Program-made: the position numbers and the translations under genes
Assembly: GCA_017631745.1 (NCBI GenBank)
Contig: JAGBSR010000233.1
Span: 1-5,368 of the forward strand
Length of the DNA stretch: 5,368 nt
DNA from: Clostridia bacterium
GTDB lineage: Bacteria > Bacillota > Clostridia > Oscillospirales > Acutalibacteraceae
Direction of reading: 5' to 3'
Shown: positions 1 through 5,368 of the stretch, piece by piece
How the letters are laid out: the number at the start of each line of letters is the position of its first letter
Position numbering within the stretch: position 1 is the first letter of the stretch
Notes under the pieces: generated by a model
Seen by the model: the letters and a program-made list of their open reading frames with translations, nothing else
Told to the model about the DNA's origin: nothing
Databases searched by the model: none

Positions 1-1137
1 ATTGATGCTGTCAGAGCAGAATGGATCCGTCAGCAATGCGAGAATGCGCAGAAGCAGGGAAAGAAGCTGATTGCTATGATGCACCATAATCTTTTGGCTC
101 ACCTTGTACTCATTGATGTGCTTCACCCCGGCTCAATTGTGCCTGCCTCAGTGGGGATCAAAGAGATGTTTGCCAAGTACGGCGTAAAGTATGTTTTCAC
201 AGGTCACACTCACGAAAGTGACATCGCATCATATACCGCTGAAAACGGCGAGGTTATTTACGATGTGGTAACGGGCGCAATGAATATTTATCCCTGCCCT
301 TACAGAACAGTAACCTTCGGTGATGAGGTAAAGTTTGAAATGCACGGTGTCGATACTGTGGATGCTTCTCTCGTACCCTCAAAGGGAATGAGCGCAGTTG
401 CCCGTGAGCTTATGGAAAGCGACTTTGCTGCGTACACTGAAAAGTGTGTAAATCTCGGATACAATGTTACCATTAACGGAAATGTCTTAAAGACATCATT
501 TATCAAGAATGCTCTTAAAATCAATTCTGGAACCGACCCTGAAATGTCTGCGCTTATTGACAGACTCGTGCCCGTGCTTAAGGAAGCAATCAGTATGCCC
601 TTCAACGCTGAGGACGAAACAATTGAGGGTATGAGTGTTGAGAGTATCCTTAAGGATTACGGTGTGAATATACCCTACAGTAAATATGCAAGCATTATTG
701 AGCTTGGCGTGGAAATTTATGTTGACCACACTGAGGGCGACGAAAACTATCAGGCCTTTAACGATGAGGTTGTTCTTGCTTCAAAGGGCATCGGTGCAAT
801 GCTTATCCATGTTCTCAAGGATGTATCTGCTCAGGAATATGCTCAGGTGCTCACTTATGTTTGCAAGCTCCTCAAGGTTGATGTGCCGGCTGACCTTATC
901 AATTATGCAAGCGACGGCATTTCAAGATTTGAGGGTATAGAGCTTATTGTTTCAACGGCAATTCTTCCTCTTCTTCTCAAGGTGACAATTGACGAAGGCC
1001 CCGCTGACTGTAATGTTACATTGCCCGGATATGCAGAGCTGATTGAAAGCGAAGAGTCGCTGACATTCTGGGAAAAGGTACAGGCTTTCTTCATCAAGTT
1101 CTTCAGCTTCGTAATGAGTCTTTTCGCATTCATCTGA
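1..1137 (+). CDS. Calcineurin-like metallophosphoesterase, C-terminal part (5' end outside window)
   Basis: The frame is open from base 1 and ends at TGA 1135-1137, giving 378 visible residues; the start and the N-terminal metal-binding motifs (DxH, GDxxD, GNHE) lie upstream of the window. What remains of the phosphoesterase fold is the late histidine motif MMHHNLLAH (visible residues 26-34) and the GHTH metal-binding motif (68-71), followed by a short beta-rich stretch to about residue 105. In this superfamily these residues help bind a two-metal centre that cleaves phosphate mono- or diesters. The following 270 or so residues match no domain I recognise; they look mainly helical and acidic. 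The protein ends in a hydrophobic, Phe-rich segment (about 356-378) that may be a membrane-associated helix. No sortase motif is seen. Substrate is unknown; an extracytoplasmic location is plausible but the signal peptide would be outside the window. It is separated from the next gene by a terminator. Confidence 0.88.
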   Translation: MDAVRAEWIRQQCENAQKQGKKLIAMMHHNLLAHLVLIDVLHPGSIVPASVGIKEMFAKYGVKYVFTGHTHESDIASYTAENGEVIYDVVTGAMNIYPCPYRTVTFGDEVKFEMHGVDTVDASLVPSKGMSAVARELMESDFAAYTEKCVNLGYNVTINGNVLKTSFIKNALKINSGTDPEMSALIDRLVPVLKEAISMPFNAEDETIEGMSVESILKDYGVNIPYSKYASIIELGVEIYVDHTEGDENYQAFNDEVVLASKGIGAMLIHVLKDVSAQEYAQVLTYVCKLLKVDVPADLINYASDGISRFEGIELIVSTAILPLLLKVTIDEGPADCNVTLPGYAELIESEESLTFWEKVQAFFIKFFSFVMSLFAFI

Positions 1138-1154
1138 CAATTTAAAGTATATTG

Positions 1155-1181
1155 CCACCGCGGGAAACTGCGGTGGTTTTT
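1155..1181 (+). terminator. Intrinsic terminator after the phosphoesterase gene
   Basis: A stem CCACCGCGG (1155-1163) pairs with CTGCGGTGG (1168-1176) around a GAAA tetraloop (1164-1167), nine pairs with one G-T wobble, followed directly by five T (1177-1181). It starts 17 bases after the stop codon, which is the expected place for Rho-independent termination of the upstream gene, and it separates that gene from the peptidase gene. Confidence 0.9.
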
Positions 1182-1192
1182 CATTATTCCTC

Positions 1193-1220
1193 TTGCAGAT
1201 ACATAAAATTATATGATAAT
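1193..1220 (+). promoter_or_regulatory. Weak candidate promoter for the M23 peptidase gene
   Basis: A TTGCAG box (1193-1198) lies 16 bases before GATAAT (1215-1220), a sigma-A-like arrangement with a 3/6 match at -35 and a 5/6 match at -10. It would start transcription near the ribosome binding site and leave a very short leader. An alternative -10, TAAAAT (1204-1209), has no good -35 partner except the T-rich tail of the preceding terminator. A promoter is expected here because of the terminator upstream, but the exact boxes are uncertain. Confidence 0.28.
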
Positions 1221-1227
1221 GCATTTG

Positions 1228-1232
1228 GGAGG
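1228..1232 (+). promoter_or_regulatory. Ribosome binding site fixing the M23 peptidase start
   Basis: GGAGG lies 7 bases before ATG 1240. The other in-frame ATG at 1213 has no Shine-Dalgarno sequence and would put this purine run inside the coding region, so 1240 is preferred. Confidence 0.85.
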
Positions 1233-1239
1233 AAGATAT

Positions 1240-2280
1240 ATGGTATATCGTATCAATAAGCCTAAAGCAATAATGTTTGCAGTGGTACTGCTGTCACTGA
1301 TAACGGGGCTTTGTCTGCTTCTGAGCTTTGCCCGTGCGCAGAGTACCGAGAGTGAAAAATCATATATAAAGTGGTTTGAATTCAATGTGTGTCTGTCTGC
1401 TCTTGAGGATGCCATGGAGCTTGATATTGAAACATACGACAAGCTTTATCATATCAGCTGGATTGATACTTTGTCTTATCTTGCCTGCAAAAACGGCAAC
1501 AGCTGGTCAAAATACAGCAGCAAGGATATCGACAGTATGCTGAAAAAGCTCGGAGATATTTATACTGTGGATGATCTGATGAACAACAAATACTACAGCT
1601 TTTACAAACAGGCATTCACTGCCACTCTCGGTGGCATTCTTGGCGAATATGAAAAGCAGGCGCCCGACGGTGAGGGCGGTAAGAAAATTGTTTCGGGTTA
1701 CGGAATGGTGGCATATTCGCCCTTGGCTGAGGGCTTCGGCTTTTCTCACAGCGACGATTTCGGCAACGAGAGAAGCTATGGCTATAAAAGACAGCATCTC
1801 GGTCACGATATGTTGGGCTATGTGGGTACTCCCGTGGTGGCTGTTGAGGGTGGGACTGTTGAGTGCATAGGCTGGAATCAGTACGGCGGTTGGCGGCTCG
1901 GCATAAGAAGCTTTGACGGCAAGCGCTCATATTATTATGCACATCTGAGAAAAGACAGTCCCTATGCCAAGGGTATTGTTGCGGGCTCTCAGGTGAAGGC
2001 GGGTCAGGTTATCGGATATATGGGTATGACTGGATATTCTACTAAAAGCAATGTTAACGGTATGAGTGTACCTCATCTGCATATAGGACTTCAGCTTATC
2101 TTTGATGAGAGCCAGAAAGAGGGTACAAATCAGATATGGCTTGATGTATATAATCTTGTAAGACTTCTGCAGAAAAACAGAGCAACCGTTATCCGAAACA
2201 GCGAAAGCGGGGAGTACGAAAGAAAATATGACATAATAGTAAGGTCTTATCCCGACTCTTTGCAAAAATACTTCTGTTAG
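1240..2280 (+). CDS. M23 family (LytM-type) metallopeptidase, membrane-anchored or secreted
   Basis: This 346-residue protein probably cleaves peptide cross-bridges or stem peptides of peptidoglycan outside the membrane. Residues 1-9 are basic, residues 10-31 form a hydrophobic segment, and A-R-A before Q34 could be a signal peptidase site, so it may be secreted or anchored. Residues about 35-145 form a helical, charged region with no domain I recognise. The M23 domain covers about 150-300 and is complete: H186 and D190 (HxxxD in QHLGHD) and H281 (second His of PHLHIG) match the zinc ligands of LytM, while H235 (YYAHL) and H279 match its two catalytic histidines. The GTPV strand after the first motif is also typical. 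The last 45 residues continue beyond the core fold. The gene stands between a terminator and a probable promoter for the exporter pair, so it may be monocistronic. A precise role (growth, division, sporulation) cannot be read from the sequence. Confidence 0.92.
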   Translation: MVYRINKPKAIMFAVVLLSLITGLCLLLSFARAQSTESEKSYIKWFEFNVCLSALEDAMELDIETYDKLYHISWIDTLSYLACKNGNSWSKYSSKDIDSMLKKLGDIYTVDDLMNNKYYSFYKQAFTATLGGILGEYEKQAPDGEGGKKIVSGYGMVAYSPLAEGFGFSHSDDFGNERSYGYKRQHLGHDMLGYVGTPVVAVEGGTVECIGWNQYGGWRLGIRSFDGKRSYYYAHLRKDSPYAKGIVAGSQVKAGQVIGYMGMTGYSTKSNVNGMSVPHLHIGLQLIFDESQKEGTNQIWLDVYNLVRLLQKNRATVIRNSESGEYERKYDIIVRSYPDSLQKYFC

Positions 2281-2283
2281 TTA

Positions 2284-2312
2284 TTGCTTTATAATGGCAT
2301 TTGTATTATAAT
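2284..2312 (+). promoter_or_regulatory. Candidate sigma-A promoter for the exporter gene pair
   Basis: TTGCTT (2284-2289) and a perfect TATAAT (2307-2312) are separated by exactly 17 bases, in the 72-base gap between the peptidase stop and the exporter start. Transcription would start near 2319, leaving a leader of about 34 bases. A second perfect TATAAT occurs at 2290-2295 but its nearest -35-like box, TTGCAA (2260-2265), is 24 bases away, too far. There is no terminator in the gap, so read-through from the peptidase gene is also possible. Confidence 0.5.
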
Positions 2313-2339
2313 TAACTTGATATTTTGTGCCGACATAAA

Positions 2340-2344
2340 AGGAG
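2340..2344 (+). promoter_or_regulatory. Ribosome binding site fixing the start of the first exporter gene
   Basis: AGGAG lies 8 bases before ATG 2353. An in-frame ATG at 2284 would add 23 hydrophobic residues, has no Shine-Dalgarno sequence and overlaps the candidate promoter; an ATG at 2348 is out of frame. The start at 2353 is therefore chosen. Confidence 0.85.
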
Positions 2345-2352
2345 AAAATGTT

Positions 2353-3123
2353 ATGGCAGAAAAAAGACATTGCGAAAAGGTATTGTCTCTTGCTCTTGAC
2401 ATTGCAAAAAATATGGTCAAGTGCGGAGCTGAGGTCAACAGAGCTGAGCAGGCAGTTATGAGAATCTGCTATGCTTACGGTATGGAAAAGGCTCAGGTTT
2501 TTTCGGTGGTATCTATGATTATAGCAACGGTAGTTGACGAGGAAAGCGGTGCACATTCGCAGATGAGACGAAGCTACTCTTATGGGGTAAACTTCGGCAA
2601 GCTCGAAAAGCTCAACGCTCTTTCAAGGCGTATTTGCACAGAAACTCCCGACATTGATGTTGTAAGACTTGAGCTTGAAAGCATCTGTGTTGAGGATAAG
2701 GCGTTCAGACTCAAATACTGTTTCGGATATATGCTTGCGGCGGCGTCTTTTGCGGTTTTCTTCGGCGGCAACTTTATGGATGCCATTGCATCGGTACCTA
2801 TAGCAGCTCTTATATATTTTTTGCAGACCTATATCAGAGTAAAGGGTGCAAGCCGACTGTTTTTCACAGCTCTTGAATCGGCAGTAGCAGGCTTTCTTGC
2901 TCTCTTGTTTGTGCATTTCGGCTTCGGCAACAACCCGGATATGATTATGATAGGCGATATTATGGTGCTTATTCCCGGACTTCAGCTTATCAATGCTGTA
3001 AGAGAAATGCTTCACGGCGACCTTATGTCAGGTATGCTCAGACTTCTGGAATCGGTTATACTCGCCGTGGCAATTGCCCTGGGCTTTGCAATCCCCGTAT
3101 ATTTCTGGGGATATATGGCGTAG
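2353..3123 (+). CDS. Threonine/serine exporter family protein, large subunit (ThrE/DUF1212, YjjP-like)
   Basis: This 256-residue protein corresponds to the N-terminal part of Corynebacterium ThrE and to E. coli YjjP, which has about the same length. Residues 1-121 form the soluble cytoplasmic domain, with the family pattern G25-A-E-x-x-R30-A-E followed by an AYG turn at 41-43. About five membrane segments follow (near 122-138, 143-160, 168-190, 197-215 and 230-252). The conserved stretch IPGLQLINAVREMLHGD (207-223) and the following SG (226-227) are hallmarks of the family. Known members export threonine and serine (ThrE) or have been linked to succinate export (YjjPB); which metabolite is moved here cannot be told. 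It needs the small subunit encoded immediately downstream. TAG 3121-3123 overlaps the next gene's ribosome binding site, so the two are probably co-translated. Confidence 0.92.
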   Translation: MAEKRHCEKVLSLALDIAKNMVKCGAEVNRAEQAVMRICYAYGMEKAQVFSVVSMIIATVVDEESGAHSQMRRSYSYGVNFGKLEKLNALSRRICTETPDIDVVRLELESICVEDKAFRLKYCFGYMLAAASFAVFFGGNFMDAIASVPIAALIYFLQTYIRVKGASRLFFTALESAVAGFLALLFVHFGFGNNPDMIMIGDIMVLIPGLQLINAVREMLHGDLMSGMLRLLESVILAVAIALGFAIPVYFWGYMA

Positions 3124-3127
3124 GAGG
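3122..3127 (+). promoter_or_regulatory. Ribosome binding site overlapping the upstream stop codon
   Basis: AGGAGG begins inside the TAG stop (3121-3123) of the large subunit gene and lies 6 bases before ATG 3134. The position selects ATG 3134 over an in-frame ATG at 3074 inside the upstream gene, and suggests translational coupling of the two exporter subunits. Confidence 0.85.
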
Positions 3128-3133
3128 GATAAT

Positions 3134-3595
3134 ATGGATTTTAGAGAAGTAATGACTATTGTTCTTTCAGGTATGCTCGGCACTATCGGCTTCAGCATAC
3201 TTTTCAAGTCGGATAAAAAAAGAATATTATGCAATGCAGTTGGCGGTGCACTGACCTGTCTTATCTATATGATATCCTGCCACTATTTCGGCCATATAGT
3301 TGTGCAGAATTTTCTGCCTGCAATTTTTGCAACAATTTACGCGGAGGTATTGGCAAGAATAGTCAAGGCTCCCGCAACTCCCATACTTGCCTGCTCGATT
3401 ATCTCTCTCGTGCCCGGCGGCAAGCTCTATTATACAATGTATTATTTCGTAACAAGCGATCCGCAAAAGGCAGACCTTTTGCTCAGTGAGACTCTGCAGA
3501 TTTCCGCCGGTCTTGCGGTGGGTATTATCTGCATTTCGGTTATAGTCCACGAGCTTAACAGACATAAGGCGAAGAAGATATTGGAAGTGGACTGA
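3134..3595 (+). CDS. Threonine/serine exporter family protein, small subunit (ThrE_2/DUF3815, YjjB-like)
   Basis: This 153-residue membrane protein matches the C-terminal part of ThrE and E. coli YjjB, which has about 157 residues. It has four to five hydrophobic segments (near 5-24, 33-50, 56-76, 80-98 and 122-140), with basic residues on intervening loops (K25, K28, K29, R30). The most diagnostic part is the stretch R75 to Y100, where a P-A-T-P motif is followed by a hydrophobic run ending in LVPGG (92-96), as in the family. It starts 10 bases after the stop of the large subunit gene, an arrangement expected for two subunits made in equal amounts and acting together in the cytoplasmic membrane. 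The C-terminus (141-153) is short, charged and probably cytoplasmic. It is the natural second half of a split ThrE, not a broken fusion, since each half has its own ribosome binding site and full expected length. Confidence 0.92.
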   Translation: MDFREVMTIVLSGMLGTIGFSILFKSDKKRILCNAVGGALTCLIYMISCHYFGHIVVQNFLPAIFATIYAEVLARIVKAPATPILACSIISLVPGGKLYYTMYYFVTSDPQKADLLLSETLQISAGLAVGIICISVIVHELNRHKAKKILEVD

Positions 3596-3648
3596 TAAGA
3601 GTGAGGAGTTTACTCATGCGGCACGACTTTGTTACGCCGATTCGATAT

Positions 3649-3661
3649 ATTGCTTCGCAAT
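3649..3661. repeat. Small perfect inverted repeat ATTGC-TTC-GCAAT
   Basis: Five perfect pairs around a three-base loop, flanked on the left by CGATAT. The right flank (GAGATG) does not continue the symmetry. Short palindromes of this kind are common in dispersed intergenic repeats, but this window has only one copy, so membership of a repeat family is only a guess. Confidence 0.4.
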
Positions 3662-3669
3662 GAGATGAG

Positions 3670-3682
3670 CACTCAGAGAGTG
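3670..3682. repeat. Small perfect inverted repeat CACTC-AGA-GAGTG
   Basis: Five perfect pairs around a three-base AGA loop, 51 bases before the GH3 start codon. It lacks a T-tract, so termination is unlikely; it could be a leader hairpin or a weak operator. No regulator is encoded nearby to support the latter. Confidence 0.35.
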
Positions 3683-3718
3683 TCAGAAACAACCAAGTAA
3701 AAATAAACTAAAATATAT

Positions 3719-3724
3719 AAGGAG
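3719..3724 (+). promoter_or_regulatory. Ribosome binding site of the GH3 gene
   Basis: AAGGAG lies 9 bases before ATG 3734, slightly long spacing but the only good site in the gap. The first residues after this ATG read as a plausible soluble N-terminus, and no other in-frame start lies nearby. Confidence 0.8.
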
Positions 3725-3733
3725 AAAAAACAA

Positions 3734-5368
3734 ATGAGTATCAAAGACACAGTAGTTTCAGTTGCAGGTAAAGTTGTGGGTGTGTTTACCGGACTTTCAC
3801 AGGCAGAAAATCAGAGAAGCAAGGCACCGAAGGTTATCACTCCCGGTATGCCTGAGCTTTTGAGAAGCGTGGCCGCTCAGGGCGCAGTGCTTCTTAAAAA
3901 TGACGGTACACTGCCCTTTAAAAAAGACGGCAGAGTTTCTCTTTTCGGCAGAGTGCAGAAGGATTGGTTTTTCACAGGTTACGGCTCAGGCGGCGATGTA
4001 AATAAGCCCTATGCGGTTGATCTTATTGAGGGTATCAAAAAATGCGAAACCCTTGAGCTTAACGAAAAGCTCGCTGAAATTTACAGCGAATGGTGCGAGG
4101 AAAATCCCATAAACCACGGTATATGGGGACAGTGGCCGAGATTTTATCCCGAAATGCCTCTTTATGAAAAAACTGCAAAAAAGGCTGCGGAAAAATCAGA
4201 TTATGCAGTTGTTGTTATCGGCCGTTCAAGCGGTGAAGACAGAGAAAATGTTCTTGAAAAGGGCAGCTATTACATAACAGATGCAGAGCTCGAGCTTATG
4301 GATAAGGTAACTGCAGTGTTTGAAAAGACGGTTGTTATCCTCAATATCGGCTGTATTATGGATCTTAGCTGGATGGAGAAATACGGTGATAAGATTTCAG
4401 CGGCTATGATTGTATGGCAGGGCGGTATGGAAAGCGGCAACGCCGTTGCAGACCTGCTTTCAGGTAAGGTTTCACCCTCAGGTAAGCTCAGTGCAACCAT
4501 TGCCAAAAATTACGACAGCTTCCCTTGCGCAAAGGACTTCGGCGGCAAGGATTTCAATAACTACACCGAAGATATTTATGTGGGCTACAGATATTTTGAA
4601 ACCTTTAATAAAGACAATGTTCAGTACCCCTTCGGTTTCGGCCTTACTTACAGTGAATTCAAAACAGATTTCGTATCACTGGATAAAACAGACTATGGCT
4701 TTATTCTTAAATGCAAGGTGACAAATATCGGCAGTGTACCATCGAGATATGCGCCTCAGGTTTATGTTGAAAAGCCCTGCGGTGTCCTCGGTAACCCTTA
4801 CCGTGAGCTTGTTGCTTTCAATAAAACCGTTGTGCTCTCGGCAGGTGAAAGTCAGGAGCTGACAATGAATATTGCTATGTACGACCTTGCAAGCTATGAC
4901 GATAGCGGTAAGACAGGGTTTATGTCAGCTTATGTTATCGAAAAGGGTGAATACGGCTTTGCACTCGGTGACAATGTAAGAGATGCTGTTAAGGTTGCAT
5001 CCTGGAATTGTGAAGAAAATACACTTTTCCGTCAGCACAGACAGACAGCGGCTCCCAGAGCTGATTTCGATATCATCAAGGCTGTTAAAGATGGCGAAGG
5101 ATATAAGGCTGTTGCCGAAAAGGCTTTCAAGAAGCAGTACGACCTTAAAAAGATTATCCTCGAGGGCCTTCCCAAGGATATTCCTATGACAGGCGACAAG
5201 GGCTATAAGCTCATCGATGTTAAAAACGGCAAGGTGTCAATGGAAGATTTCGTGGCACAGCTCAGTCTTAAAGAGCTTGAAGCTATCTCACGCGGTGACT
5301 ATAAGATGAACAGCCCCTTAGGCGCACTCGGCAATGCAGGTGCATTCGGCGGCGTACTTCCCTCGCTC
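3734..5368 (+). CDS. GH3 beta-glucosidase-like enzyme with permuted domain order (3' end outside window)
   Basis: The frame runs unbroken for 545 codons and is open at the right edge. There is no signal peptide, so the enzyme is probably cytoplasmic and hydrolyses imported beta-glucosides or other small glycosides. Residues about 40-305 are the GH3 C-terminal-type domain: GAVLLKND (50-57), GYGSGG (82-87), IGRSSGED (162-169, with E168 the likely acid/base by analogy with SGE motifs of other GH3 enzymes), WQGGMESGNAVADLL (228-242), and YPFGFGLTYSEF (298-309). Residues about 325-420 form the fibronectin-III-like domain, with VTNIGS (329-334) and RELVAFNK (357-364). Only after this, from about 500, does the TIM-barrel domain begin (LSLKELEAISRGD at 510-522, then a Gly-rich turn). 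This reversed order is known from Ruminococcus albus and Butyrivibrio GH3 enzymes, which reach roughly 800-950 residues. The catalytic aspartate nucleophile (SDW-type motif) and the sugar-binding barrel residues lie beyond the window. Substrate specificity cannot be assigned. Confidence 0.93.
   Translation, partial: MSIKDTVVSVAGKVVGVFTGLSQAENQRSKAPKVITPGMPELLRSVAAQGAVLLKNDGTLPFKKDGRVSLFGRVQKDWFFTGYGSGGDVNKPYAVDLIEGIKKCETLELNEKLAEIYSEWCEENPINHGIWGQWPRFYPEMPLYEKTAKKAAEKSDYAVVVIGRSSGEDRENVLEKGSYYITDAELELMDKVTAVFEKTVVILNIGCIMDLSWMEKYGDKISAAMIVWQGGMESGNAVADLLSGKVSPSGKLSATIAKNYDSFPCAKDFGGKDFNNYTEDIYVGYRYFETFNKDNVQYPFGFGLTYSEFKTDFVSLDKTDYGFILKCKVTNIGSVPSRYAPQVYVEKPCGVLGNPYRELVAFNKTVVLSAGESQELTMNIAMYDLASYDDSGKTGFMSAYVIEKGEYGFALGDNVRDAVKVASWNCEENTLFRQHRQTAAPRADFDIIKAVKDGEGYKAVAEKAFKKQYDLKKIILEGLPKDIPMTGDKGYKLIDVKNGKVSMEDFVAQLSLKELEAISRGDYKMNSPLGALGNAGAFGGVLPSL

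Larger units (their letters stand above)
3596..3733. other. Gene-free stretch with several small hairpins
   Basis: No open frame of note and no RNA gene is visible in these 138 bases. The left part holds short inverted repeats: GAG/CTC at 3606-3608 and 3613-3615, CGGC/GCCG at 3619-3622 and 3636-3639, ATTGC/GCAAT with a TTC loop at 3649-3661, and CACTC/GAGTG with an AGA loop at 3670-3682. None is followed by a T-tract, so none is a standard terminator. The right part (3685-3720) is A-rich and leads into the ribosome binding site of the GH3 gene. TAAAAT at 3709-3714 is too near that site to be a likely -10 box. The hairpin-rich part could be the untranslated leader of the GH3 gene or a degenerate dispersed repeat. 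Confidence 0.5.

Noticed and set aside
1213..1239. Upstream in-frame start for the M23 peptidase
   Set aside because: No ribosome binding site precedes ATG 1213, while ATG 1240 has GGAGG at good spacing and gives a typical basic-then-hydrophobic N-terminus.
2284..2352. Upstream in-frame start for the large exporter subunit
   Set aside because: It lacks a ribosome binding site and overlaps the candidate promoter; ATG 2353 has AGGAG at 8 bases and gives the same length as E. coli YjjP (256 residues).
2623..3015. Minus-strand frames of about 80-130 codons opposite the exporter and other genes
   Set aside because: They lie wholly antisense to well-supported genes, lack ribosome binding sites and show no recognisable protein motifs.
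2353..3595. Exporter pair as a frameshifted single ThrE gene
   Set aside because: Each half has its own start, ribosome binding site and the expected length of the separate YjjP and YjjB proteins, so this is the normal split form.
3670..3682. CACTC-AGA-GAGTG hairpin as terminator of the exporter operon
   Set aside because: The stem has only five pairs and is followed by TCAGAAAC, not a T-tract.
3598..3700. A tRNA, small RNA or CRISPR-like unit in the gap before GH3
   Set aside because: There is no cloverleaf, T-loop consensus or repeated spacer pattern; only short independent hairpins.
3686..3714. GAAACA to TAAAAT as a promoter for the GH3 gene
   Set aside because: The -35 match is poor and the predicted start would fall within the ribosome binding site.
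4410..4721. A 103-codon + strand frame inside the GH3 gene
   Set aside because: It is out of frame with a long uninterrupted GH3 reading frame that carries conserved motifs across the same bases; no ribosome binding site.

Overview
The window looks like an ordinary chromosomal stretch from an anaerobic, gut- or rumen-type Clostridia (Ruminococcaceae/Oscillospiraceae-like Firmicutes). This rests on strong AGGAGG-type ribosome binding sites, moderate G+C, an M23 peptidase of clostridial type, a two-gene ThrE exporter, and a cytoplasmic GH3 beta-glucosidase with the reversed domain order known from Ruminococcus and Butyrivibrio. The taxonomic call is an inference. No marker gene is present.

Layout, all genes on the + strand: (1) bases 1-1137 are the 3' part of a calcineurin-like metallophosphoesterase gene with a long uncharacterised C-terminal extension, closed by a clear intrinsic terminator at 1155-1181. 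(2) 1240-2280 encodes a membrane-anchored or secreted M23 (LytM-type) metallopeptidase with all zinc and catalytic residues. (3) 2353-3123 and 3134-3595 form a tight pair encoding the two halves of a ThrE/YjjP-YjjB type exporter, probably translationally coupled and possibly driven from a promoter in the 72-base gap upstream. (4) 3596-3733 is a short gene-free stretch with several small hairpins and no convincing terminator or promoter. (5) 3734 to the right edge is a GH3 glycosidase gene that is still open at the edge; the part seen runs GH3 C-domain, fibronectin-III-like domain, then the first residues of the GH3 TIM-barrel domain.

The genes do not form one obvious pathway. The phosphoesterase is transcriptionally separated from the rest by its terminator. 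The peptidase probably acts on the cell wall, the ThrE pair on small-metabolite export, and the GH3 enzyme on imported oligosaccharides or glycosides in the cytoplasm. I found no mobile element, CRISPR array, RNA gene or clearly new system. The items most worth a second look are the domain-permuted GH3, the hairpin-rich gap before it, and the unexplained C-terminal part of the phosphoesterase.
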